A DNA stretch of 5,510 nt from MGR-bin208 sp043779285 (GTDB taxonomy: Bacteria; Bacteroidota; Bacteroidia; Chitinophagales; Chitinophagaceae): positions 1 to 5,510 of the forward strand of contig JAYWEL010000057.1 in NCBI GenBank assembly GCA_043779285.1. The letters are read 5' to 3'. Shown piece by piece: positions 1 through 4,410 of the stretch. Each line of letters begins with the position of its first letter. The first letter of the stretch is position 1. Below the pieces are notes generated by a model that was not told where the DNA came from, did not search any database, and was given only the letters and a program-made list of their open reading frames with translations. The translations under genes and the position numbers were made by a program.

Positions 1-38
1 ATGGTTTCTTTTGATGTAAGATCTATTGAGTAAGCCAT
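1..38 (-). CDS. 5' end of an unidentified leftward gene (partial)
   Basis: An ATG at 38-36 opens a leftward frame that stays open to the window edge and reads MAYSIDLTSKET. Only 12 codons are visible, so no function can be assigned. The start is believable because a near-consensus Bacteroidota promoter lies just upstream, leaving an untranslated leader of roughly 15 bases. The opening residues loosely recall the MAYS(I/L)DL start of some IS630-type transposases, but the following residues do not support that clearly and a chromosomal gene is equally possible. Its position beside a broken prmC and a structured GC-rich segment makes a mobile-element gene worth considering, but this is inference. 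Confidence 0.55.
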   Translation of the reverse strand, partial: MAYSIDLTSKET

Positions 39-57
39 GATAATTTTGTTGGTTACG

Positions 58-88
58 CAAAGATACACAATCGGAATTATTAAAGCAA
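58..88 (-). promoter_or_regulatory. Bacteroidota-type promoter for the leftward edge gene
   Basis: On the minus strand a perfect TAnnTTTG -7 element (TATCTTTG, 65-58) is preceded by TTG (88-86) with a 20-base spacer. This matches the known Bacteroidota primary sigma-factor consensus. Transcription would begin around position 52, about 15 bases before the ATG at 38. It is the best promoter in the window. Confidence 0.7.
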
Positions 89-104
89 GTTAGTATAAAA
101 GAAA

Positions 105-200
105 TCCGGGAGGGTCTCGTAGAATAATAAGCAGCAGAGTTGGGCAACGCCGAGTCCACAGCTAACACACAAGTCCATCAGTGAGACTCGGCGGGGAATG
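105..200. other. GC-rich structured segment next to broken prmC (possible element end)
   Basis: This segment is clearly richer in G and C than its AT-rich surroundings. It contains a perfect 9-bp inverted repeat, CGCCGAGTC (148-156) and GACTCGGCG (185-193), around a 28-base loop. A second possible pairing joins GTCTC near 115-119 with GAGAC at 183-187. The similarity to PrmC on the plus strand starts right after it, near 201-210, so the segment replaces coding sequence that should precede the prmC 3' end. It may be the terminal part of an insertion element that extends left of the window, a REP-like repeat, or a rearrangement scar. No terminal inverted repeat or target duplication can be recognised within the window. 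Confidence 0.4.
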
Positions 201-347
201 AATGAAGGTGGAATTATTTATTTTGAAATTCATGAAAGCCTTGGAAAAGATATTGTCAATCTTCTCAAAAAATAACGATACTTCAATACGGATTTGAAAA
301 AAGATTCACAGGGAAGAGACAGTATGGTAAAGGCAATTTTGAAATAA
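201..347 (+). pseudogene. prmC: 3' remnant of prmC (release factor glutamine methyltransferase)
   Basis: Read in the frame of the triplet at 201-203, the sequence encodes GGIIYFEIHESLGKDIV, then a run ending in a TAA at 273-275. It continues in the same frame with RYFNTDLKKDSQGRDSMVKAILK and a second TAA at 345-347. This is the typical C-terminal end of Bacteroidota PrmC/HemK: a glycine pair, a strand like LYFEI(N/H)E, then an (L/R)KD..G.DRM(V/I)KA tail. The enzyme methylates the GGQ glutamine of release factors RF1 and RF2. Only about the last 48 residues remain. The S-adenosylmethionine-binding region and the NPPY catalytic motif are missing, and the frame is interrupted by a stop. The R of the usual DRM is S here. 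It converges on exbD, which ends 17 bases away. An intact prmC would be expected elsewhere in the genome. The family recognition is from memory, without alignment. Confidence 0.7.
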
Positions 348-349
348 AT

Positions 350-369
350 CAGTAAAACTGTTTTTACTG
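350..369 (-). terminator. Weak hairpin at the end of exbD, possible terminator
   Basis: CAGTAAAA (350-357) and TTTTACTG (362-369) form an 8-bp stem with a 4-base loop that overlaps the exbD stop codon at 366-364. In the leftward direction it is followed by an AT-rich stretch without a real T run. It may end or slow transcription from exbD and from the converging prmC remnant, but it is a poor match to a classical terminator. Confidence 0.3.
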
Positions 370-765
370 CCTCTTATCCACCGCCAAAACAGTTTTTGCA
401 CCCAGCTCTCTTGAAATACGCATCACGGTTACCACATAATCTAATGGAACCGTTTTATCGGCGTTGATGACCACGGTAGGTTCGGCAGTTTCTTTTAAAA
501 TTAATGGTAAAATGGCTGCCCGTAAAGCAGAGTCGGAATAAACACGGGTGGTGCCTACAAAATAATTTTTGTCGGCATCAATAGAAACCACAACCGTCTG
601 TTTGGCTTTGGTATCATTTTTTGCTTTGGGTTGCGAAAGCTTGATTACATTAGGATTGGCCAATGTAGCTGCAATTAAAAAGAATAATAACAGAATGAAA
701 AGAATATCATTCAGGGGTCCGGTATGAACTTCTGCATGTGCTCTTAATTTTCTTCTGATATTCAT
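364..765 (-). CDS. exbD: ExbD/TolR-family biopolymer transport protein
   Basis: This 133-residue protein is of normal length for ExbD/TolR. It has a short basic cytoplasmic N-terminus (RRKLR), one membrane helix at about 19-36, and a periplasmic domain of about 95 residues. The key feature is D20 in PLNDILFILLLFF. It corresponds to the essential membrane aspartate of ExbD and TolR, which takes part in proton movement through the ExbB/TolQ pore. The LSQPKA stretch at 43-48 fits the conserved segment after the helix. With the upstream exbB-like gene it would form the inner-membrane motor that energises TonB-dependent transport or the Tol-Pal system. It lies 116 bases downstream of exbB with no clear promoter of its own, so co-transcription is likely. 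No tonB, tolB or pal gene is visible, so ExbD cannot be told from TolR by context. An in-frame stop 21 bases upstream leaves no earlier start. Confidence 0.93.
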   Translation of the reverse strand: MNIRRKLRAHAEVHTGPLNDILFILLLFFLIAATLANPNVIKLSQPKAKNDTKAKQTVVVSIDADKNYFVGTTRVYSDSALRAAILPLILKETAEPTVVINADKTVPLDYVVTVMRISRELGAKTVLAVDKRQ

Positions 766-790
766 TTTTATTGTTCTGTTTTTTGATCAA

Positions 791-872
791 TCGGGTTCAT
801 GTTGTTGAACGGAGCCCTTCGTTCCTCAGGATAAACTCTGCCACTGAAGATTCATCAGGGAACAAAAGCCCG
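791..872. repeat. REP-like palindromic element between exbB and exbD
   Basis: The 116-base gap between exbB and exbD is filled by nested short inverted repeats: CGGG (792-795) with CCCG (869-872), GTTCA (795-799) with TGAAC (806-810), GAACG (807-811) with CGTTC (820-824), and GTTCC (821-825) with GGAAC (859-863). The core CCTTCGTTCCTCAGGAT (816-832) is, from memory, the same as a core found in many dispersed intergenic repeats of Bacteroidota genomes. Transcribed leftward, it would give a structured RNA between the two cistrons and could tune the ExbB to ExbD ratio or protect the mRNA. That role is inference. Confidence 0.5.
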
Positions 873-881
873 TTTAATAAA

Positions 882-1580
882 TTACTTTGTCGGTTCCTGT
901 AAAATATCCAGAAAATCGGTGCTGGATACTTCCATCCGGTTGGCCACCTTATCTACCTGCGCTACCAGAAAACTGTGCATGATATAGGCGATGAGACCAA
1001 TGATTAAACCAACTGCTGAAGAAATGACTTTGGTATAGATACCATTGGCCATAGACTGTATGGTAAATTCGCCTGTGCTTGCCAGTGAATAAAATAATTG
1101 GAACATACCGACAATGGTTCCCAGGAACCCGAACATAGGTGCAATACCGGCAATCAATGCCAGGATGGACAAATGTTTTTCCATATTATAGAGTTCCAGT
1201 TTGCCTACACTCTCCATACTTTTTTCGATGCTGTCGATTGGTTTGCCGATTCGCTGAATTCCTTTATCGATGATACGGGCAACCGGCGTCCAGGTGTTCT
1301 TTGAAATGCCACGGGCTGCTGCAATATTTCCGGTGGTAATATGATCGCGGATGATGAACATGAAATTAGGATCGATCCGGTTTGCTTTCTGAATAACTAA
1401 AAACCGTTCGATGAAAACAAATACGGCAATAACAAACAACAATACCAGCGGTATCATTAACATACCACCCAACTGCAATAGTTCAATCACACTCAAACTG
1501 CCATCTCTGTTGGTATCTCCCTGCGCTGTATTGGCTACTACTTTTTGTACTGTATCAACAATCTGTAACAAATCAATCAT
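882..1580 (-). CDS. exbB: MotA/TolQ/ExbB-family proton channel protein with an N-terminal EF-hand-like loop
   Basis: This 232-residue inner-membrane protein has the layout of ExbB/TolQ. Membrane helix 1 is at about 39-58, followed by a cytoplasmic domain of about 80 residues. Helix 2 is at about 138-166 with APMFGFLGTIVGM, the counterpart of the conserved (A/S)PY.GL.GTV.G. motif. Helix 3 is at about 180-205 with SSAVGLIIGLIAY, the counterpart of the ATA.GL..AIPA motif. T155 matches the conserved pore threonine, while the second pore threonine is replaced by serine (S187 or S188). Pentamers of this protein surround an ExbD/TolR dimer and use the proton gradient to drive TonB or TolA. Unusually, the N-terminal segment before helix 1 carries DTNRDGSLSVIE (22-33), a full match to the 12-residue EF-hand calcium loop. 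exbD follows in the same direction. The TolQ assignment is also possible because neither tonB nor tolA/tolB/pal is in view. Confidence 0.9.
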   Translation of the reverse strand: MIDLLQIVDTVQKVVANTAQGDTNRDGSLSVIELLQLGGMLMIPLVLLFVIAVFVFIERFLVIQKANRIDPNFMFIIRDHITTGNIAAARGISKNTWTPVARIIDKGIQRIGKPIDSIEKSMESVGKLELYNMEKHLSILALIAGIAPMFGFLGTIVGMFQLFYSLASTGEFTIQSMANGIYTKVISSAVGLIIGLIAYIMHSFLVAQVDKVANRMEVSSTDFLDILQEPTK

Positions 1581-1601
1581 AACATATTTTCTTTAGCGTC
1601 G

Positions 1602-1609
1602 TAAATGTA
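1602..1609 (-). promoter_or_regulatory. Candidate -7 element upstream of exbB
   Basis: TACATTTA on the minus strand (1609-1602) matches TAnnTTTG at all but the last base and would place the transcript start about 17 bases before the exbB ATG. There is no good TTG at the expected -33 distance; a TCTG lies 17 bases upstream. It would let exbB-exbD be transcribed separately from pepT, across a 150-base gap. Confidence 0.3.
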
Positions 1610-1673
1610 GTGTATGCAAATTAAAACAGACCCTGTTCTTTGATCATTTTTTCAACAGTTGTGTGAAGAACGT

Positions 1674-1691
1674 AAAAAATGATGCCATCAT
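1674..1691 (-). terminator. Possible weak terminator downstream of pepT
   Basis: Leftward from pepT, ATGAT (1691-1687), a 3-base loop and ATCAT (1683-1679) are followed by a run of six T (1679-1674). The stem is short and AT-rich, so termination may be partial. It lies about 40 bases after the pepT stop codon, in the 150-base gap before exbB. A run of ten T on the plus strand (1703-1712) lies between it and pepT. Confidence 0.3.
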
Positions 1692-1730
1692 GTTAACCGT
1701 TCTTTTTTTTTTGAGTTATTTAACAAACCA

Positions 1731-2990
1731 TCATTCGTTTTCTTTACCGTTTTCTTCCCAGATTTTTACCAGGTGAACCATCGTCTCCACAGCTTTGTTC
1801 ATATCCTGAATACTGATGAATTCTAATTTGGAATGTATGGCCTGTTCGCCGGCAAATAAATTGGGACAAGGCAAACCCATAAAGGACAAGCGGCTTCCAT
1901 CAGTACCTCCACGTATGCTTTCCGTTTTCAGTTTCAATCCGGCTCTTAGAATGGCTTCCTGTGCATAAGCAACAACCTGCGGATGCTTATCCAGTACTTC
2001 TTTCATGTTCCTGTATTGCTCCTTCACAATGAAATCGAAACTTGCTTTTGAATATTGAGCCAATACTTTTTCAGCTATGCCTTTCAGGAAATTTTCTTTC
2101 TCTGCAAGTTTTGCTGTTTCAAAATCACGGATGATAAAATCGATGGTCGTTTTTTCTGCCAAACCATCAACCCGTACCGGATGAATAAAACCATTTTTTC
2201 CATCTGTCGTTTCAGGTGAAAGGGAATCTTTTGGTAATGCATCCAGAATTTCGGCTGCAATTTTCATGGCATTGATCATCTTGCCTTTTGCATAACCGGG
2301 ATGAGAAATCACACCGTGAATAATGATCTGTACCGAGTCTGCACTGAAGGTTTCATCTTCCAACGATCCGGCTTCGCCACCATCCAATGTATAACCAAAA
2401 TCGGCTCCCAGTTTTTGCAAATCCACTTTCTCTGTTCCCCTACCCACTTCTTCATCGGGTGTAAATAAAAGTTTGATAGTGCCATGTTTCACTTCTTTAT
2501 TGGTCATAAAGAAATTAGCCATATCCATTATTTCTGCTACTCCGGCCTTATCATCCGAGCCCAATAAAGTTTTTCCGCTTGCCGTAATAATATCATTGCC
2601 CAACTGAGTTTCCAGGTATGGATAGTCGCTTTTCCGCAACACCTGTTTTTCATCATCGGGAAGAACAATATCAGTGCCGTCGTAATTTTTATGCAAAATT
2701 GGTTTTACATCGGTGCCACTACAATCGGGAGCTGTATCTACGTGTGAGCAAAAACAAATTACCGGTACTTGTTTATCTGTATTGGAAGGGATGCTTGCAT
2801 ACACATATCCATGCTCATCCAAATGTGCATCTGATATACCCATCTGCAATAATTCTTCCACTAAAATCCGGGAAAGAACTTTTTGTTTTTCGGTAGATGG
2901 GAAAGATGTTGACAGCGGATCGCTTTGCGTATCCACCTGTACATAGTAGATAAATCGTTCTGCTGCGGTAAAATGATAATTCTGTAACAT
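1731..2990 (-). CDS. pepT: Peptidase T (tripeptide aminopeptidase, M20B)
   Basis: This 419-residue cytoplasmic dinuclear zinc aminopeptidase removes the N-terminal residue from tripeptides. Its length is close to that of E. coli PepT, and all expected ligands are present. These are H83 and D85 in SHVDTAP, the bridging D146 in LLGSDDKAG, the catalytic base E180 and ligand E181 in TPDEEVG, D203 in TLDGG, and H386 in EQAIHS. The dimerisation or lid domain (about 215-325) includes HPGYAKGKMINA (230-241), where E. coli-type enzymes usually have HPGTAKG. The IRGGTDGS substrate-binding motif is at 359-366. The protein is complete, with no sign of decay. The start at 2990 gives the typical PepT N-terminus and sits just after a plausible -7 element. 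It is divergent from the membrane-protein gene at 3100 and lies upstream of exbB-exbD, with which it shares no obvious function. Confidence 0.96.
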   Translation of the reverse strand: MLQNYHFTAAERFIYYVQVDTQSDPLSTSFPSTEKQKVLSRILVEELLQMGISDAHLDEHGYVYASIPSNTDKQVPVICFCSHVDTAPDCSGTDVKPILHKNYDGTDIVLPDDEKQVLRKSDYPYLETQLGNDIITASGKTLLGSDDKAGVAEIMDMANFFMTNKEVKHGTIKLLFTPDEEVGRGTEKVDLQKLGADFGYTLDGGEAGSLEDETFSADSVQIIIHGVISHPGYAKGKMINAMKIAAEILDALPKDSLSPETTDGKNGFIHPVRVDGLAEKTTIDFIIRDFETAKLAEKENFLKGIAEKVLAQYSKASFDFIVKEQYRNMKEVLDKHPQVVAYAQEAILRAGLKLKTESIRGGTDGSRLSFMGLPCPNLFAGEQAIHSKLEFISIQDMNKAVETMVHLVKIWEENGKENE

Positions 2991-3008
2991 GATTATTTAA
3001 ATGGAGGC

Positions 3009-3016
3009 CGAAGATA
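3009..3016 (-). promoter_or_regulatory. Candidate -7 element of the pepT promoter
   Basis: TATCTTCG on the minus strand (3016-3009) fits TAnnTTTG with one change. It would start transcription about 12-15 bases before the pepT ATG at 2990. No convincing TTG lies at the -33 distance. The 109-base region (2991-3099) must hold divergent promoters for pepT and the membrane-protein gene, which makes the assignment more plausible. Confidence 0.45.
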
Positions 3017-3048
3017 CAATGATTTCCACATTGTCTTTTTCTGCTTGG

Positions 3049-3075
3049 TTGAACCATTTTTAGTCATTAACTTTT
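3049..3075 (+). promoter_or_regulatory. Candidate promoter for the four-helix membrane protein gene
   Basis: TTG at 3049-3051, a 16-base spacer and TAACTTTT at 3068-3075 resemble the Bacteroidota consensus, with the last G of the -7 element replaced by T and a slightly short spacer. The transcript would start near 3082, leaving a leader of about 18 bases. No Shine-Dalgarno sequence precedes the ATG at 3100, as is usual in this phylum. Confidence 0.35.
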
Positions 3076-3099
3076 ACATTCAAACTAAAACTTACTATA

Positions 3100-3651
3100 A
3101 TGAAAAAATGGTTAATCGGCTCTTTAGTAGGAGCTATTATTGTTTTTGCCTGGTCATTTTTTTCCTGGACCGTTTCTGGTTTTCATGATGCAGAAGCCAA
3201 ACATCTTGATACACAGGATGCCATTATGCAGTCTTTAAATGAGAACATTAAAGCCGATGGCGTTTATATGCTTCCGTCTGCACCTCCGGGATCCTCTATG
3301 GAACAGATGGAGGCTTTGGGAAAACAAAATGCGGGCAAACCCTGGGCTATTATTACTTACAAAACAAGCTATGTAAACGACATGACCCGGCCGATGATCC
3401 GTGGTTTTTTAATTAACCTTGTTATTGTATTACTACTCATTTCTATTTTAATGAAAGGTGGTGCACCCGATATGAAAGGGGCAATTGTAGGCTCAGTTAT
3501 TATTGGTATCATTGGTTTTCTTTGGGGACCTTATATGATGCATAACTGGTTTCAAACACCTTGGGAAGCCATGACCGGACATATGGTTGAAGCCGTTGTA
3601 CCCTGGGCATTGTGTGGTGCCTGGTTGGGCTGGTGGTTGAGGAGGGGGTAA
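3100..3651 (+). CDS. Conserved four-helix membrane protein of unknown function
   Basis: I do not recognise a named family, although the pattern resembles uncharacterised membrane proteins seen in Bacteroidota. The 183 residues show a first membrane helix at about 4-24 that may act as a signal anchor. A soluble loop of about 70 residues (28-98) follows, then helices at about 101-118, 126-146 and 163-181. The loop carries YMLPSAPPGSS (56-66) and GKPWAII (79-85). Tryptophan is frequent in and near the helices (FLWGPYMMHNWF at 140-151, LCGAWLGWWLRR at 171-182), as in lipid-facing aromatic belts. With an N-terminus inside, the loop would be periplasmic. No catalytic motif is evident. The gene stands alone on its strand between pepT (divergent) and slyD (convergent), with its own candidate promoter and a strong terminator 28 bases after the stop, so it is probably a single-gene transcript. 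Confidence 0.85.
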   Translation: MKKWLIGSLVGAIIVFAWSFFSWTVSGFHDAEAKHLDTQDAIMQSLNENIKADGVYMLPSAPPGSSMEQMEALGKQNAGKPWAIITYKTSYVNDMTRPMIRGFLINLVIVLLLISILMKGGAPDMKGAIVGSVIIGIIGFLWGPYMMHNWFQTPWEAMTGHMVEAVVPWALCGAWLGWWLRRG

Positions 3652-3656
3652 TCACT

Positions 3657-3767
3657 AATAGGCAATTAGCAAAAAAGCAAAAAGTTCAGAGCAGTATTAC
3701 CAAAATGCTCTGAACTTTTTTTATAGACATTTTACTATTGCAAATTGCTGATTGCAAATTGCCTATT
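3657..3767. repeat. Outer inverted repeat enclosing the shared terminator
   Basis: AATAGGCAATTAGCAA (3657-3672) pairs with TTGCAAATTGCCTATT (3752-3767) at 15 of 16 positions. The pair encloses the whole convergent intergenic region, including the terminator hairpin at 3679-3722. Both arms are built from the same ATTGCNN heptad units that are tandemly repeated at 3737-3771. The arrangement could be a dispersed intergenic repeat into which the terminator is embedded. Confidence 0.6.
3679..3722. terminator. Strong bidirectional intrinsic terminator between convergent genes
   Basis: AAAAAGTTCAGAGCA (3679-3693) and TGCTCTGAACTTTTT (3706-3720) form a perfect 15-bp stem with a 12-base loop. On the plus strand the hairpin ends in seven T (3716-3722). 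On the minus strand it ends in five T, followed by GC and six more T. It therefore serves both the membrane-protein gene (stop at 3651) and slyD (stop at 3770). Confidence 0.9.
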
Positions 3768-3771
3768 GCTT
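3737..3771. repeat. Five tandem ATTGCNN heptads at the slyD 3' end
   Basis: Five consecutive 7-base units start with ATTGC: ATTGCAA (3737), ATTGCTG (3744), ATTGCAA (3751), ATTGCCT (3758) and ATTGCTT (3765). The first two and the next two units make a near-perfect 14-bp duplication. The last unit overlaps the slyD stop codon (3772-3770). The same unit recurs inverted at 3657-3672. Confidence 0.75.
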
Positions 3772-4225
3772 ATGGCATAATAATCATCGGGATTCCACTC
3801 TCTATCGCTACCAACTCCAAATCAAAAATCAAATCTTTTCCAGCCAGTTCATGATTCGCATCCAAAACCACGATATCTTCTTTTACTTCTACAATGGTTA
3901 CACGAAATTGTTGTCCTACATTATTACTCATCATCATGGGCATGCCAACTTCAGGCGTCATATCCTCCGGAAAATGGGCACGTTCGAACTCGATGATTGC
4001 TTGTTGATCTTTTTCTCCATAAGCCTCTGTTACCGGAATATGAATGGTCTTTTTTTCACCGATAGCCATATCCAATAACCCATCATCAAAACCTTTGATC
4101 ACCATTCCAATTCCTACTTCTACACTCAATGGTTCTCTTCCTTCAGAAGAATCAAAAGTTTCACCGGTGGTTAATTTACCATGGTAATGAACTTTAACGG
4201 TATCGCCGTTTTTTACTTTTTGCAT
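3770..4225 (-). CDS. slyD: SlyD-type FKBP peptidyl-prolyl isomerase
   Basis: This 151-residue protein speeds the cis-trans isomerisation of prolyl bonds and acts as a folding helper, probably in the cytoplasm because no signal peptide is present. The FKBP domain is split as in SlyD. The N-terminal part (1-70) has VHYHGKL.TGETFDSS with Y14, F24 and D25, then GMVIKGFDDGLLDM (40-53) and EAYGE (67-71). The insert-in-flap chaperone domain spans about 72-120, and the closing strand is ANHELAGKDLIFDLELVAIE (123-142). In most SlyD proteins the NHELAG segment reads NHPLAG, so the proline is lost here. The protein ends at about residue 151 with a hydrophobic IPMIIMP tail. It lacks the histidine- and cysteine-rich C-terminal tail that gives E. 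coli SlyD its nickel-binding role, so a chaperone-isomerase role without metal delivery is likely. It has its own upstream region and shares a terminator with the converging gene at 3100. Confidence 0.93.
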   Translation of the reverse strand: MQKVKNGDTVKVHYHGKLTTGETFDSSEGREPLSVEVGIGMVIKGFDDGLLDMAIGEKKTIHIPVTEAYGEKDQQAIIEFERAHFPEDMTPEVGMPMMMSNNVGQQFRVTIVEVKEDIVVLDANHELAGKDLIFDLELVAIESGIPMIIMP

Positions 4226-4251
4226 TTTTTATTTTTTAAAAGTCAACTTTC

Positions 4252-4300
4252 TACTTTTTAATTACGATTAAACAAAAAGTAAAAAAATTAAAGGCCGCAA
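4252..4300 (-). promoter_or_regulatory. Candidate slyD promoter with overlapping palindrome
   Basis: On the minus strand, TTG (4300-4298), a 16-base spacer and TACTTTTT (4281-4274) resemble the Bacteroidota promoter, one base off at the end of the -7 element. The start would be near 4268, with a leader of about 43 bases. The -7 element is also one arm of an inverted repeat with TACTTTTT at 4252-4259, which encloses TTAAT and ATTAA around TACG. The palindrome could be an operator or a leader hairpin. This is inference from AT-rich sequence, where chance palindromes are common. Confidence 0.3.
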
Positions 4301-4373
4301 GTTAACCAGAAATAATGTCTTCATATCTATTTAACGTTAAAAACTCTTAAATTCCCCATATTTTTACGTTGTT

Positions 4374-4407
4374 TTGACACCAATCAATTCAATTGAATAA
4401 ATTTTTG
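4374..4407 (+). promoter_or_regulatory. Weak candidate promoter just before the muramidase gene
   Basis: TTG at 4374-4376 is followed 21 bases later by TA (4398) and then TTTG (4404-4407). The TA to TTTG spacing is two bases longer than in TAnnTTTG. If real, transcription would begin close to the ATG at 4411 and give an almost leaderless message. A perfect 10-bp palindrome TTAACGTTAA (4331-4340) lies further upstream in the divergent region and could be an operator. Both are tentative. Confidence 0.22.
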
Positions 4408-4410
4408 AAT

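Noticed and set aside
80..178. Minus-strand 32-codon frame (MDLCVSCGLGVAQLCCLLF...) across the GC-rich segment
   Set aside because: It has no promoter of its own, contains the -33 element of the edge gene near its end, and its cysteine-rich composition looks like a chance translation of a structured repeat.
198..275. Short plus-strand frame starting at ATG 198
   Set aside because: The peptide is the interior of the PrmC C-terminal domain and ends at a decay stop, so it is a remnant and not a gene.
768..800. Ten-codon minus-strand frame MNPIDQKTEQ just before exbD
   Set aside because: It ends 2 bases before the exbD ATG and could be a leader peptide, but it overlaps the palindromic element and nothing beyond its position supports translation.
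1098..1596. Plus-strand frames opposite exbB
   Set aside because: They are antisense shadows of a well-supported membrane protein gene and have no recognisable domain or start signal.
2618..3057. Frames on both strands overlapping the 5' part of pepT
   Set aside because: All lie inside or across the pepT coding region, which has a full set of catalytic residues; none resembles a known protein.
3657..3771. CRISPR-like array made of the ATTGCNN units
   Set aside because: The units are 7 bases long with no spacers, so they are tandem and not interspersed repeats.
3752..4078. Plus-strand frame opposite slyD
   Set aside because: It is antisense to a complete FKBP gene and starts within the heptad repeat and terminator region.
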